DNA from: Campylobacter hominis ATCC BAA-381
GTDB taxonomy: Bacteria; Campylobacterota; Campylobacteria; Campylobacterales; Campylobacteraceae
Direction of reading: 5' to 3'
Assembly (NCBI RefSeq): GCF_000017585.1
Contig: NC_009714.1
Location: 898,662-962,661 of the forward strand
DNA length: 64,000 nucleotides
Made by a program: the position numbers and the translations under genes. Below the pieces are notes generated by a model. It did not search any database and was not told where the DNA came from. It saw nothing but the letters and a program-made list of their open reading frames with translations. How positions within the stretch are numbered: position 1 is the first letter of the stretch; each line of letters opens with the position of its first letter. This document shows, piece by piece, positions 1 to 9,018 of the stretch.

Positions 1-828
1 AAATGTATCGTTGCAGTTATTGCAGGCAAGCGGCGTAAAAGCTCTTAAATTCCAAAAATCAATATTTTTAAATCTGTCAAACAGTGCAGTTTCACTGTTT
101 TTTGATGTAAATTTAAAAGCAAAATTAAGCGCATTTTTGCCACTTATTTTTTCTCTGAAATTTACTTTTTTAAGTTCAATATTTTTGCGCACAAAAGCTA
201 TATCAGCGCATTTTTGGGCAAAATTTGCAGACTTTGTGCCGCCGCAAACCAAAGAAATTATAAACTTAACTCTTTTTCTAAACTTAAAATTATTTTTTTG
301 AAGAAGTCTTAAAGAGCGCGCTAAACAAGGAAGCGCCGTGATAGCGTAAGTTTCATCGTGTGATAAAATATAACGCACCATTTTACTGAAATCAACCGGA
401 TAATAAGCCGAACTTCGAGCCATTTCAAGCGATTTTAAATCATCAAAAACGCCAAATTCAAAAAGATATTTTTCTCCTTGACGCACACTTATTATTTTGT
501 CTGCCAATTTTCTTTTTAAAATCTCGGTTAATATATAATTTCCGGCTCCGCCACTTGCACTTTTTAAACGCTTTTCATCGTTTTTTAAACTGAACTCGTA
601 AGTTTTTACAAAATTTCCAAGTCCCTGTTCGGTAGAAATAATTTCATTGAAGGGGCAATTTTTTATACAAATATCGCATTTTTCAAGGCATTTTCCAACC
701 AAAACGGGCTGTAAATTTCCACTTTCATTAAATTTCATCTCTAAAGCGTCCGTAGGACAAATTCCTGCGCACACAGAACAACCTATACAGCGATCTTTTT
801 GAACAACCATGTTAATTACATTTTTCAT
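1..828 (-). CDS. FrhB/FdhB-type iron-sulfur oxidoreductase (partial, 3' end outside window)
   Basis: The minus-strand frame is open from the ATG at 828 to the window edge (276 codons), so the C-terminus is missing. Two ferredoxin-type clusters are visible: C14-x2-C17-x2-C20-x3-C24-P and C47-x3-C51-x2-C54-x3-C58-P. After them come an SGGAG segment near residue 95 and later Cys motifs (CGG, and CNNCND close to the edge), as in the coenzyme F420 hydrogenase/dehydrogenase beta-subunit family. Family members in bacteria without F420 often sit in polysaccharide clusters beside pyruvyl or glycosyl transferases. The start codon overlaps the flippase stop (ATGA, 825-828), so it is translationally coupled to the flippase. 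A role in modifying or making a surface glycan is inferred from this context only. Confidence 0.75.
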   Translation of the reverse strand, partial: MKNVINMVVQKDRCIGCSVCAGICPTDALEMKFNESGNLQPVLVGKCLEKCDICIKNCPFNEIISTEQGLGNFVKTYEFSLKNDEKRLKSASGGAGNYILTEILKRKLADKIISVRQGEKYLFEFGVFDDLKSLEMARSSAYYPVDFSKMVRYILSHDETYAITALPCLARSLRLLQKNNFKFRKRVKFIISLVCGGTKSANFAQKCADIAFVRKNIELKKVNFREKISGKNALNFAFKFTSKNSETALFDRFKNIDFWNLRAFTPLACNNCNDTF

Positions 829-2360
829 ATTTTTATCCTAATTTTTGCAAAAACAGATCTTAAAATTGAAATTTCATAATCATTCATAATAAATTTAACG
901 CAAATCAGCGTATAGATAATGATATAAAGCGTTCCTAAAACAAGCAGAAATTTCAAGCCGCCGTAATTTGTAAAATAATCAAAAATTAAAATAAAAGCAA
1001 CTCCGAAAAGCATAAAGAACATCATTTTAAAAATATTTCGCCAAAATTTTAAAATATCCAGTTTTATTCTTAAATGATAATAAAAATTCATAATAACCGC
1101 ATTAAAAGCAAAAATTGTCACGCCTGTCCCGATAGCTGCACCGATTGCGCCGTATTTTTCGGCAAGCGGAATTGAAATTGCGATATTTGCAAAAGTCATT
1201 AAAAAGGCTCCGATTGAGCGAAATTTAACACGATTTTTTGCCTGCAAAATTGAAATTCCTAAATTCTGAATCAAAGGAATTGTTATTGGAAGCACTAAAA
1301 TGAGCGCTACAAAATAACTTTGCTCATAATTTTTTCCTGCCCAAAGTATAATAAACTCGCGCCCGAAAATTACAAAAAGCGAAGCTATAAGAAAAATTAT
1401 ATAAAATTGCAGGCGGGCGATTTTGATAAATTCGTCGGTCATTTCGCTATCTTTACTGCCAAGACTTACCATTTTTGCGACTTTTGGAAGCATCACCGAG
1501 CTGATTGTCACGGAAAGCGTGATAAATGTGCCGTTTATCACAATCGCAACAGCATAAATCGCGACTTCCTTTGCACCGCAAAATATGCCGAGTATAAAAT
1601 TTGCAACACTCCAATTAACCTGATCGACAACAATTCCCAAAAAAATGAAAAAAGAATATCCGAAAATGTTTTTAAGCACACTAAAATCAAAGTTTAACAC
1701 GCTTATTTCTGGCCTTACCGTTTTGCGGCAATAGAAAAAATCAGCCAAAATACAAACTATATTTATCACTGTAAGTATCACTATAATACAAACAGCGCGG
1801 TATCCTAAAAAAAGCACCGGTATAGCTAAAACAGGAAGCATAATCGTTCGAAAAATATTCATAAGTTTCATAAAAATAAAATTTTCGTATGCGTTTAAAA
1901 TCGTAGAATAGATACTGAAAATAAAAGTAAGCGCAAGATTTAGCGTTAATAATAAAAACATAATCTGAAGTTTCGAAATTTCATAATCACTGAGTTTTGC
2001 ACCAAAAATATCGCCTGCAAAATATGTAATGATAATTCCTGAAATAATCGCAAAAATGCTAATTATCAGATATACACTGAAAATTGTGCCGTGAAGCGTT
2101 TTTTCAGCTTTTTTATCACCGTTTGCGATGTATTTTGAAGTATATACGATAACGGCGTTTCCAAAACCGAAATCAAGTATCGCCAAATAGCCGATTACAC
2201 TTGAAGCAAGTGAGTAAAGTCCATATTCCGCCTGTCCCATCATTCGTAAAAAAAACGGCGTATAGATAAGAGCCGATATTGTGCTTAAAAAAATATTTGC
2301 GTAGCTTAAAACTACACCGAATTTACGCTGATTTGTCGCGCTTTGAGTTAAAAATTTCAC
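825..2360 (-). CDS. Oligosaccharide flippase (MOP superfamily, Wzx-like)
   Basis: A 511-residue protein built almost entirely of hydrophobic segments (about 12-14 membrane helices). The N-terminus has the pattern usual for polysaccharide-biosynthesis flippases: a first helix followed by a PFFLRMMG motif near residue 38 and an LDFGFGNA motif near residue 64. The family moves lipid-linked oligosaccharides across the inner membrane. The GTG start at 2360 shares one base with the upstream TAG stop (TAGTG), and its own stop overlaps the FrhB-type gene, so the three genes form one transcription unit. Substrate unknown: O-antigen/LOS, capsule or protein-glycan precursors are all possible. No glycosyltransferase is visible inside the window to decide. 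Confidence 0.8.
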   Translation of the reverse strand: MKFLTQSATNQRKFGVVLSYANIFLSTISALIYTPFFLRMMGQAEYGLYSLASSVIGYLAILDFGFGNAVIVYTSKYIANGDKKAEKTLHGTIFSVYLIISIFAIISGIIITYFAGDIFGAKLSDYEISKLQIMFLLLTLNLALTFIFSIYSTILNAYENFIFMKLMNIFRTIMLPVLAIPVLFLGYRAVCIIVILTVINIVCILADFFYCRKTVRPEISVLNFDFSVLKNIFGYSFFIFLGIVVDQVNWSVANFILGIFCGAKEVAIYAVAIVINGTFITLSVTISSVMLPKVAKMVSLGSKDSEMTDEFIKIARLQFYIIFLIASLFVIFGREFIILWAGKNYEQSYFVALILVLPITIPLIQNLGISILQAKNRVKFRSIGAFLMTFANIAISIPLAEKYGAIGAAIGTGVTIFAFNAVIMNFYYHLRIKLDILKFWRNIFKMMFFMLFGVAFILIFDYFTNYGGLKFLLVLGTLYIIIYTLICVKFIMNDYEISILRSVFAKIRIKI

Positions 2361-2815
2361 TATTTGGCTTTTTTATCCAAAATTTCCGATTTTTCTAGCG
2401 AAAAGATGCTATATTTTACTTTTACATCTTTTGGTGTATAAAAAACAAATGGAAGTTTTGAACTGTATTTTTTGTAAATTTCCGGTTCGAATTTTACAAA
2501 TTTTTCTTTTTTAACACCATCACCGCAATACATCAAAGTTCCGGCTAATAAGCCTTTGGCTTTAAATTTATAATATTCGTATCCGAAACCTTTTAAATTT
2601 TGATTCGTTAAATTTCCGTCGGTAAAAAAATAGCTGTTACAATCGAGCTCTAAATTTTTACCGAACTCTATTTTAACCAATTTTTCATCTTCGTTTTCAA
2701 GCGGTGCAAGCTCTAAAATTTGCATAATTTCGCCATTTTTCGCCTTAGGAAAAATGCTGAAATCAAAAGCGAAACTGAAACTTACCGCCAAAATAAAAAT
2801 CAAAAAAAATCTCAT
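2360..2815 (-). CDS. eco: Ecotin-like periplasmic serine protease inhibitor
   Basis: 151 residues with a signal peptide (about residues 1-16). Residues 22-140 follow the ecotin pattern closely: FPKA near 22, GFGYEYYKF near 77, KKEKFV near 102, and SKLPFVFYTP followed by VKVKYS. Cys59 and Cys97 correspond to the single ecotin disulfide, and the reactive loop reads GTLMYC, placing Leu94 at P1 and Met95 at P1' (E. coli ecotin has Met-Met). Ecotins are dimeric periplasmic inhibitors of trypsin-fold proteases such as neutrophil elastase, cathepsin G and chymotrypsin. A clear AGGAG precedes the ATG. It is divergent from pyrB and is the first gene of the flippase unit. Family assignment is firm; a host-protease defence role is inferred. 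Confidence 0.88.
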   Translation of the reverse strand: MRFFLIFILAVSFSFAFDFSIFPKAKNGEIMQILELAPLENEDEKLVKIEFGKNLELDCNSYFFTDGNLTNQNLKGFGYEYYKFKAKGLLAGTLMYCGDGVKKEKFVKFEPEIYKKYSSKLPFVFYTPKDVKVKYSIFSLEKSEILDKKAK

Positions 2816-2936
2816 AAAAAAACTCCTGAAAATTTGCAGATTATAGCAAACAAAATTTAATGTAAAATGTAAATTTTAGCGTTTCATTAGCAAAAATTTT
2901 ATAAAATGGCGCAATTTAAACTTCAAAGGAAAATCG

Positions 2937-3863
2937 ATGCCTTATACAAAAAAAGATTTAATCAGTATGAAAGATCTAAGCAAAGACGATATTTTCGATA
3001 TATTGCGTCTTGCTTTGAAATTTAAGGAGCTTAATAAAAGTCCTGTTAAAAAAGCTGATTCACTTCGCGGAAAAACCGTAATAAACGCATTTTTTGAAAA
3101 TTCTACAAGAACAAGAACCAGCTTTGAAATCGCTGCAAAAAGACTTGGCGCGGATGCGATAAATTTTTCAAGCAGCGTAAGCAGCACAAAAAAAGGCGAA
3201 TCTCTAATCGATACGATAAAAAATATGGAGGCGATGAAAACCGATATTTTCGTTGTGCGACACGCAAGTAGCGGCACTGCAAAATTCATCGCTGATAATG
3301 CAAGCGCGAGCGTAGTAAATGCCGGAGACGGCTTAAACGAGCACCCGACTCAATGTTTGCTTGATTTGCTTACGATTTACGAAAACAAAGGAAGACTTGA
3401 AAACCTGAATGTAGCGATAATCGGTGATATTTTTCGCTCAAGAGTTGCAAGATCAAATGTTTGGGCGATGAAAACGCTTGGTATAAATGTAAAACTTTTC
3501 GGACCGCCGATGATGACAAGAGATTGTGAAGCATTTGGTGTTCCGCTTTGTAGCAATATCGACGAAGCCGTTGAAAATAGTGATGTAATCATTATGCTTC
3601 GCATTCAACTTGAAAGACAGGATGGCGAACCTGAATTTCCTTCTGTACGCGAATACAGTAAATTTTTCGGACTTACAGCAAAACGTATGGAATTAGCTAA
3701 AAAAGACGTAATTATAATGCATCCGGGACCAATAAATCGCGGTGTGGAGATAAACTCCGATGTGGCAGACGATCCGAAATTTACAAAAATTTTAAATCAA
3801 GTTGAAAACGGCGTTGCTGTAAGAATGGCTGTTTTGGATACTTTGATAAAAAATAGGAGCTGA
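2937..3863 (+). CDS. pyrB: Aspartate carbamoyltransferase catalytic subunit
   Basis: 308 residues, normal for PyrB. The carbamoyl-phosphate loop S56-T-R-T-R-T is present, as are HPTQ at 136-139, a LRIQ/ER segment near 221 and HPGPINRG near 262. The enzyme condenses carbamoyl phosphate and L-aspartate in the second step of pyrimidine synthesis in the cytoplasm. No regulatory-chain gene (pyrI) is adjacent. An AAAGGA lies 6-7 nt before the ATG. The stop is only 2 nt before pyrC, so the two consecutive pathway enzymes are cotranscribed. A TATAAAAT at 2900-2907 is a candidate -10. Confidence 0.97.
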   Translation: MPYTKKDLISMKDLSKDDIFDILRLALKFKELNKSPVKKADSLRGKTVINAFFENSTRTRTSFEIAAKRLGADAINFSSSVSSTKKGESLIDTIKNMEAMKTDIFVVRHASSGTAKFIADNASASVVNAGDGLNEHPTQCLLDLLTIYENKGRLENLNVAIIGDIFRSRVARSNVWAMKTLGINVKLFGPPMMTRDCEAFGVPLCSNIDEAVENSDVIIMLRIQLERQDGEPEFPSVREYSKFFGLTAKRMELAKKDVIIMHPGPINRGVEINSDVADDPKFTKILNQVENGVAVRMAVLDTLIKNRS

Positions 3864-3865
3864 AA

Positions 3866-5146
3866 ATGAAAATTTTAATAAAAAACGGTACAGTAATAAA
3901 TGCGACAGGCAGGCAAAAAATCAATGTTTTAATAGAAAATGATAAAATTTTAAAATTAACAAACAGTGATGAAAAAGCCGATAAAATCATTGACGCAAAA
4001 GAAAAACTTGTAATGCCCGGACTAATAGATATGCATGTGCATTTTAGAGATCCCGGATTTGAATATAAAGATGATATAAATACAGGTAGTGAGTGCGCAG
4101 TAGCAGGCGGTGTTACGACTTGTATGTGTATGGCAAACACAAATCCTGTAAACGATAACCGCACGATAACGGAAGCCATGATAAAAAAAGCCAAAGCTAA
4201 AGGATTAATCGATTTACTTCCAATCGGGGCGATTACAAAAGATTTCGAAGGCAAAAAAATCGTAGAAATGGGCGATATGATAGAGGGCGGATGTGTAGCT
4301 TTCAGCGATGACGGACTTCCTGTAACTGACAGCTCGGTAATGCGTCAAGCGCTTGAATATTCGGCTTATTTCGGCACATTCGTGATAAACCACTGCGAAG
4401 ATTGTTCGCTTTGCCATGGCGGAGTGATGAATGAGGGAAAAGTCAGTGCAATTTTAGGACTTAAAGGTATGGCAAGCGAAAAAGAAGAAATTATGGTTGC
4501 GCGTGATCTTCTGCTTGCCAAAAAAACGGGCGGACATATTCATATAGCGCATGTCAGTTCGCTTTGGTCATTAAAACTGATAGAGCAAGCTAAAAAAGAC
4601 GGAATAAATGTAACCTGCGAAGTAACACCGCATCATTTCAGTTTCGATGAAAATAGACTTATCACTTACGATACAAATTACAAAATGTCGCCGCCACTTC
4701 GCACAAACAAAGATCTTGCGGCAATTCGTACCGCTCTTAAAAATGGTATGATAGATGTCATCGCGACAGATCACGCGCCGCACAGTTGGGATGATAAATT
4801 TGTGGAATTTGATAAAGCGCCTTTTGGAATTTTGGGACTTCAAACGCTTGTGCCGTTAACTTTAAACCTTGTAAAAGAAGGCATAATCAGTCTTGAAAAA
4901 ATGGTTTCTTTATGTTCGGCTAGACCTGCTGAAATTTTAAACATCAAAAACAAAGGCGAAATAAAAGCTGGAAATATAGCAGATATCGCAATAATCGATC
5001 CTGATTTAAAATATATCTATGATAAAAATTTAAACAAATCAAAATCAATAAATTCGCCGCTTTTTAATAAAGAACTTACAGGCGCTGCAATTTGCACAAT
5101 AAAAAACGGACGCGTAGTATTTGAGTTTCCAAATATCGTAGCATAG
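3866..5146 (+). CDS. pyrC: Dihydroorotase (class I)
   Basis: 426 residues. Metal ligands of the amidohydrolase fold are visible: H57-x-H59 in DMHVHFRDPG, the HCED at 177-180, HIHIAH at 225-230 and the catalytic Asp in ATDHAPH at about 303. Length and the FRDPG motif mark the class I type. It cyclises carbamoyl aspartate to dihydroorotate, the step after PyrB. It lies immediately downstream of pyrB with the RBS inside the pyrB end. A strong hairpin plus T-run follows at 5174-5214. Confidence 0.95.
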   Translation: MKILIKNGTVINATGRQKINVLIENDKILKLTNSDEKADKIIDAKEKLVMPGLIDMHVHFRDPGFEYKDDINTGSECAVAGGVTTCMCMANTNPVNDNRTITEAMIKKAKAKGLIDLLPIGAITKDFEGKKIVEMGDMIEGGCVAFSDDGLPVTDSSVMRQALEYSAYFGTFVINHCEDCSLCHGGVMNEGKVSAILGLKGMASEKEEIMVARDLLLAKKTGGHIHIAHVSSLWSLKLIEQAKKDGINVTCEVTPHHFSFDENRLITYDTNYKMSPPLRTNKDLAAIRTALKNGMIDVIATDHAPHSWDDKFVEFDKAPFGILGLQTLVPLTLNLVKEGIISLEKMVSLCSARPAEILNIKNKGEIKAGNIADIAIIDPDLKYIYDKNLNKSKSINSPLFNKELTGAAICTIKNGRVVFEFPNIVA

Positions 5147-5846
5147 AATTTAACTTTTTTAATAAATTTTTAAAATTCCGTAGCGATTTTAATCACTACG
5201 GAATTAATTTTTTTCAGTTGTTATTTATTTTATGTAAATTTTATCTTTTATGCATTATCAAAATTAAAATGTTGAACCTGATACATTAAAAACAACTTTC
5301 CAAAAAAAATTTTCATCTCATCTAATAAATTTTTATAATTGCAAAAAGTTTCCAAAACTATCTTTTTTGATGTTGCAAAATTTGAAAAACACATTATAAA
5401 ATATCTCATAAGCTTTTACCTGAATTTTTCTACATCGTTCTTTATATATAGCATATTATATAATTATTAAATTTTTACTGTTTTTACCGATTTGGTAATT
5501 TTAAATTTTTTTTAAAAAATTAATAGTTTTTGCTAAATTTATGGATTTTGACACAAAATACATAAACTGAAATTTCTTTATTTTTTTAAAGGCTGTATTT
5601 TAAAATTCACTGTCATTATATAAATCAAATATACCAAGACTACTAAAATAATGCAAAGTATGATAATTTAAATTGCATTTTGTTGTGTCATTATGAGATT
5701 TTAAAAAACACAAAAAACTGATAATAAAAAAATCAATAAATTCTTGATAAAAGCCGTAAAATTCAATTTTAAAAGAGTAAATTTTATAAATTTTAAGTCT
5801 TATTTTGGTAAAATTAAAGGAATTTTTAAAATTTAAAGGATTAACG
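5147..5846. other. Long intergenic stretch, no gene seen
   Basis: Apart from the pyrBC terminator, this 700 bp is very AT-rich with no ribosome binding site leading into a plausible protein. An 89-codon minus-strand frame (5600-5869) overlaps the glmU start and encodes low-complexity Phe/Ile/Lys-rich sequence, so I do not accept it. The glmU promoter should lie here; a weak -10-like GTAAAAT occurs just before 5820. Confidence 0.6.
5174..5214 (+). terminator. Rho-independent terminator after pyrBC
   Basis: A 15-bp inverted repeat (arms 5174-5188 and 5191-5205, one C-A mismatch, CCGTAG/CTACGG core) is followed by a run of T's to 5214. It is the clearest intrinsic terminator in this part of the window. 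Confidence 0.8.
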
Positions 5847-7145
5847 ATGAGTGAAATCAGCGTAATCATATTAGCTGCGGGTTTTGGAACTCGTATGAAA
5901 TCAAAAAAAGCAAAGGTTTTATTTGAACTTTGCGGCGAACCGATGCTTTTTCATATATTAAAAAAAGCTTACGAAATAACAGATAACGTAAATGTAGTTT
6001 TGCATTATGACTTTGAAAATATAAAAAATATCGTGCTTTCGAAATTTCCGAATGTAAAAATTTACAAACAGGATCACGAAAATTTTCCAGGAACCGCCGG
6101 AGCATTAAAAAATATAAATCTAAACTCACAAAAAACTTTAATTATATGCGGAGATATGCCTCTTGTAAAAACCGCAGAACTTAAAAAACTTTGCAAAGGC
6201 GAAACCGATATAAATTTAAGCGTCTTTTATGCCGAAAATCCATTTGGATACGGTCGCGTTATAAATAAAAACGGCAAAATTTTAAAAATAGTCGAACAAA
6301 AAGATGCAAACGAGCAGGAATTAAAAGAAAACTGCGTAAATGCCGGCGCTTATTGTTTTAAAACAGACATTTTAAAGCAAATTTTACCATTAATAAAAAA
6401 TGAAAATTCTCAAAAAGAGTATTATTTAACGGATGCCATTGAAATTGCACTTCAAAAAAAGCTAAAATGTCAAGCTATTGAAGTGGCGGAAGAAAATTTT
6501 ATGGGAATAAACGATAAATTCGCATTAAGTAAAGCTGAAACGATAATACAAAATGAGATAAAAGAAAATTTAATGAAAAACGGTGTTTTAATGCGCCTGC
6601 CTGAAAGTATTTATATAGATTCAAGAGCCAAATTCATAGGTGAATGCGAATTGCATGAAAATGTAAGTATAATCGGATCTTGCGTTATAGAAAACAGCAT
6701 AATAAAAAGCTCATCGGTGATAGAAAATTCTCATATCATAAATAGCGATATCGGTCCGATGGCGCACATAAGACCTGATTGTGAAATTTCAGACACTCAT
6801 ATAGGAAATTTTGTAGAACTCAAAAAAGCCAAAGTAAATAAAATTAAAGCCGGACATTTAAGCTATCTTGGAGATTGTGAAATACAGGAAGGCACAAATG
6901 TCGGTTGCGGAACTATTACTTGTAATTATGACGGAAAAAGAAAATACAGAACAAAAATCGGCAAAAACGTATTTATCGGATCAGATACACAATTGGTAGC
7001 TCCGGTAGAAATACAAGACAATGTTTTAATCGCGGCAGGAAGCACAATCACAAAAAATGTGGAAGAAGGTTCTCTTGCAATTTCTCGCATAAAGCAGGAA
7101 AATAAACCCGGTTTTTTTGCTAAATTTTTTAAGGAAATAAAATGA
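5847..7145 (+). CDS. glmU: Bifunctional UDP-GlcNAc pyrophosphorylase / glucosamine-1-phosphate N-acetyltransferase
   Basis: 432 residues from the ATG at 5847, preceded by AAAGGA with 6 nt spacing. A longer in-frame start at 5805 has no RBS and adds 14 non-conserved residues. The N-terminal uridyltransferase has LAAGFGTRMKS (about 8-18). The C-terminal half is a left-handed beta-helix with repeated hexapeptides and the active-site stretches HIRPDC, AGHLSYLGD and TCNYDGK. GlmU makes UDP-GlcNAc for peptidoglycan and lipid A. Its TGA overlaps the coaBC ATG (ATGA), the first link in the six-gene run to truA. Confidence 0.96.
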   Translation: MSEISVIILAAGFGTRMKSKKAKVLFELCGEPMLFHILKKAYEITDNVNVVLHYDFENIKNIVLSKFPNVKIYKQDHENFPGTAGALKNINLNSQKTLIICGDMPLVKTAELKKLCKGETDINLSVFYAENPFGYGRVINKNGKILKIVEQKDANEQELKENCVNAGAYCFKTDILKQILPLIKNENSQKEYYLTDAIEIALQKKLKCQAIEVAEENFMGINDKFALSKAETIIQNEIKENLMKNGVLMRLPESIYIDSRAKFIGECELHENVSIIGSCVIENSIIKSSSVIENSHIINSDIGPMAHIRPDCEISDTHIGNFVELKKAKVNKIKAGHLSYLGDCEIQEGTNVGCGTITCNYDGKRKYRTKIGKNVFIGSDTQLVAPVEIQDNVLIAAGSTITKNVEEGSLAISRIKQENKPGFFAKFFKEIK

Positions 7146-8320
7146 CAAGAAAAAAAATTTTACTCGCAGTTTGCGGAAGCATAAGCTTTTATAAAGCTTT
7201 TGAAATTTTAAGTGAGCTTAAAAAAGAAAATTTTGATGTATATGTTGCACTTAGCGAAGGTGTGTTAAAATTCGTAGATTATCATGCATTTGACGCACTT
7301 TGCGAACATCCTGTGCTTTGCAGCAAAACAGAAGATTGGCAAGAAGGATTAAACCATATAGAATATGCAAAAATGGATTTGATTTTAGTGGCTCCTGCAA
7401 GCGTAAATACCATAAATAAACTGGCTTGGGGCGTTTGCGATAATATTTTCTTGCAAACTCTTATAGCAAGCGATGCAAAAATACTTATAGCTCCGGCTGC
7501 AAATGAAAAAATGCTGACCAATCCTATTACAAAAAATTGTATTCACATTTTAAAAGAAAAAAGAAAAGCGGAATTTATTGAACCTGTGGTTAAAAAACTA
7601 GCTTGCGGTGATGTGGCAAAAGGCGGTCTCGCCGATATAAATACAATAATTTATGCTGTAAAACGTGCTGTTACTGCGGATAATTTTTATGAAAACAAAA
7701 TGGTCGTAATAACAGGCGGTCCTACAATAGAAAAAATCGATGATGTTCGCGCTATAACTAATCTTTCAAGCGGAAAAATGGGTAGAGCGTTAGCCGATGC
7801 ATTTTATATGCTTGGAGCAGATGTTACGCTGATTTCAAGCGTAGATTTCAGTGTTCCTTACAAACTTATAAAATTTGACAGTTCAATCGGATTAAAAAGT
7901 GCGCTTGACAGTATAAGATTTAAGGAAAATTCACTTTTAGTAATGGCTGCTGCGGTTAGCGATTATACACCGCGCTCACGATATAAAGGTAAATTAAAAA
8001 AAGAAGAGCTTGGTGATCTCTGGACTCTTCGACTAGGTATAAACAATGATATACTTTCATCAATTGAGAGTAAAAAACTTAAAAAAATCGGTTTTAAAAT
8101 GGAAAGCGATCAGGAAACAGCTTTAATGAGTGCTAAAAAAACGCTTATTATAAAGCATTTAGATGCTGTTTGCTTAAATATTTTGGATAGCGTTGTCAAA
8201 TTCGGAAGCGATGACACAAAGATTACTTTTATAACTAAAAACAGCGAAATAAAACTGAAACAAGCTCCAAAAAGCGAACTTGCAATGCAAATCGCAGAAC
8301 TTGCAAAAAGTTTATTTTGA
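7142..8320 (+). CDS. coaBC: Bifunctional phosphopantothenoylcysteine decarboxylase / phosphopantothenate-cysteine ligase
   Basis: 392 residues. The N-terminal flavoprotein domain (about 1-180) carries the catalytic His in NHIEYAK near 75, a PAANEKM segment where the family usually has PAMN, and the Cys in ACGDVAKGG. The C-terminal synthetase domain starts near residue 185 with TGGPT and contains NLSSGKMG and AAAVSDY. It makes 4'-phosphopantetheine from 4'-phosphopantothenate for CoA. The Met-to-Ala change in PAMN leaves the Asn in place. The stop overlaps the uppS start by one base (TGATG). Confidence 0.94.
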   Translation: MTRKKILLAVCGSISFYKAFEILSELKKENFDVYVALSEGVLKFVDYHAFDALCEHPVLCSKTEDWQEGLNHIEYAKMDLILVAPASVNTINKLAWGVCDNIFLQTLIASDAKILIAPAANEKMLTNPITKNCIHILKEKRKAEFIEPVVKKLACGDVAKGGLADINTIIYAVKRAVTADNFYENKMVVITGGPTIEKIDDVRAITNLSSGKMGRALADAFYMLGADVTLISSVDFSVPYKLIKFDSSIGLKSALDSIRFKENSLLVMAAAVSDYTPRSRYKGKLKKEELGDLWTLRLGINNDILSSIESKKLKKIGFKMESDQETALMSAKKTLIIKHLDAVCLNILDSVVKFGSDDTKITFITKNSEIKLKQAPKSELAMQIAELAKSLF

Positions 8321-8997
8321 TGAATGAATTGCATCATTTAGCAATTATTATGGACGGCAACGGTCGCTGGGCTAAAACAAAGTCATTGGCACGAATAAAA
8401 GGGCATGAAGCAGGCGCAAAAGTAGTAGAAACTGTAAGTGAGTTTTGTATAAAAAATGGCATTGCAAATCTCACGCTTTACGCATTTAGCACGGAAAACT
8501 GGAAACGACCGGAAAGCGAAGTTAATTTTTTATTAAACCTGTTAAAAAAATTTATAATCAAAAAACGAGAAATTTTTATCAAAAATGAGATAAAATTTAA
8601 AGCAATCGGTGATATTTCAGTATTCTCACAAGATTTGCAATCTGAAATTTCAGCTTTACAAAATTTAACCGCAACTTATAAAAAGTTAAATTTCAATCTT
8701 GCTTTAAATTACGGCTCACGAGATGAAATTATAAGAGCGGCAAAAAAAGTAATTCAAAAAGGCGATGAACTTAACGAACAAAATTTAAGTGCAAATCTTG
8801 ATAGTGCCGACTCAGGAGATGTTGATTTGTTAATTAGAACAGGTGGAGAAATTAGACTTTCAAATTTTATGCTTTGGCAGGCAAGCTATGCTGAACTTGC
8901 TTTTACAAATACGTTTTGGCCTGATTTTAGCGAGGATGAACTTGCCGAAATAGTCGAAAATTTTAAAATTAAAAATCGCCGTTTCGGCGGTCTGTAA
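8320..8997 (+). CDS. uppS: Undecaprenyl (isoprenyl) diphosphate synthase
   Basis: About 225 residues. I take the ATG at 8320, which shares its A with the coaBC stop; a TTG one codon earlier is possible. MDGNGRWA near the N-terminus contains the catalytic Asp. Other motifs are FSTENWKRP near 66 and RTGGE/LSNFMLWQ with the C-terminal Glu of the metal site. The cis-prenyltransferase extends farnesyl diphosphate with IPP to C55-PP, the carrier lipid for peptidoglycan and surface glycans. Its neighbours are also envelope genes. Confidence 0.95.
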   Translation: MNELHHLAIIMDGNGRWAKTKSLARIKGHEAGAKVVETVSEFCIKNGIANLTLYAFSTENWKRPESEVNFLLNLLKKFIIKKREIFIKNEIKFKAIGDISVFSQDLQSEISALQNLTATYKKLNFNLALNYGSRDEIIRAAKKVIQKGDELNEQNLSANLDSADSGDVDLLIRTGGEIRLSNFMLWQASYAELAFTNTFWPDFSEDELAEIVENFKIKNRRFGGL

Positions 8998-9018
8998 AAA
9001 TTTATAAAAAGAGAAAAA

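Noticed and set aside
11..301. Plus-strand frame at the left edge
   Set aside because: Antisense to the FrhB-type protein, whose Cys motifs are clear on the minus strand.
5600..5869. 89-codon minus-strand frame upstream of glmU
   Set aside because: Overlaps the glmU start, has no ribosome binding site, and encodes low-complexity Phe/Ile/Lys-rich sequence typical of AT-rich intergenic DNA.
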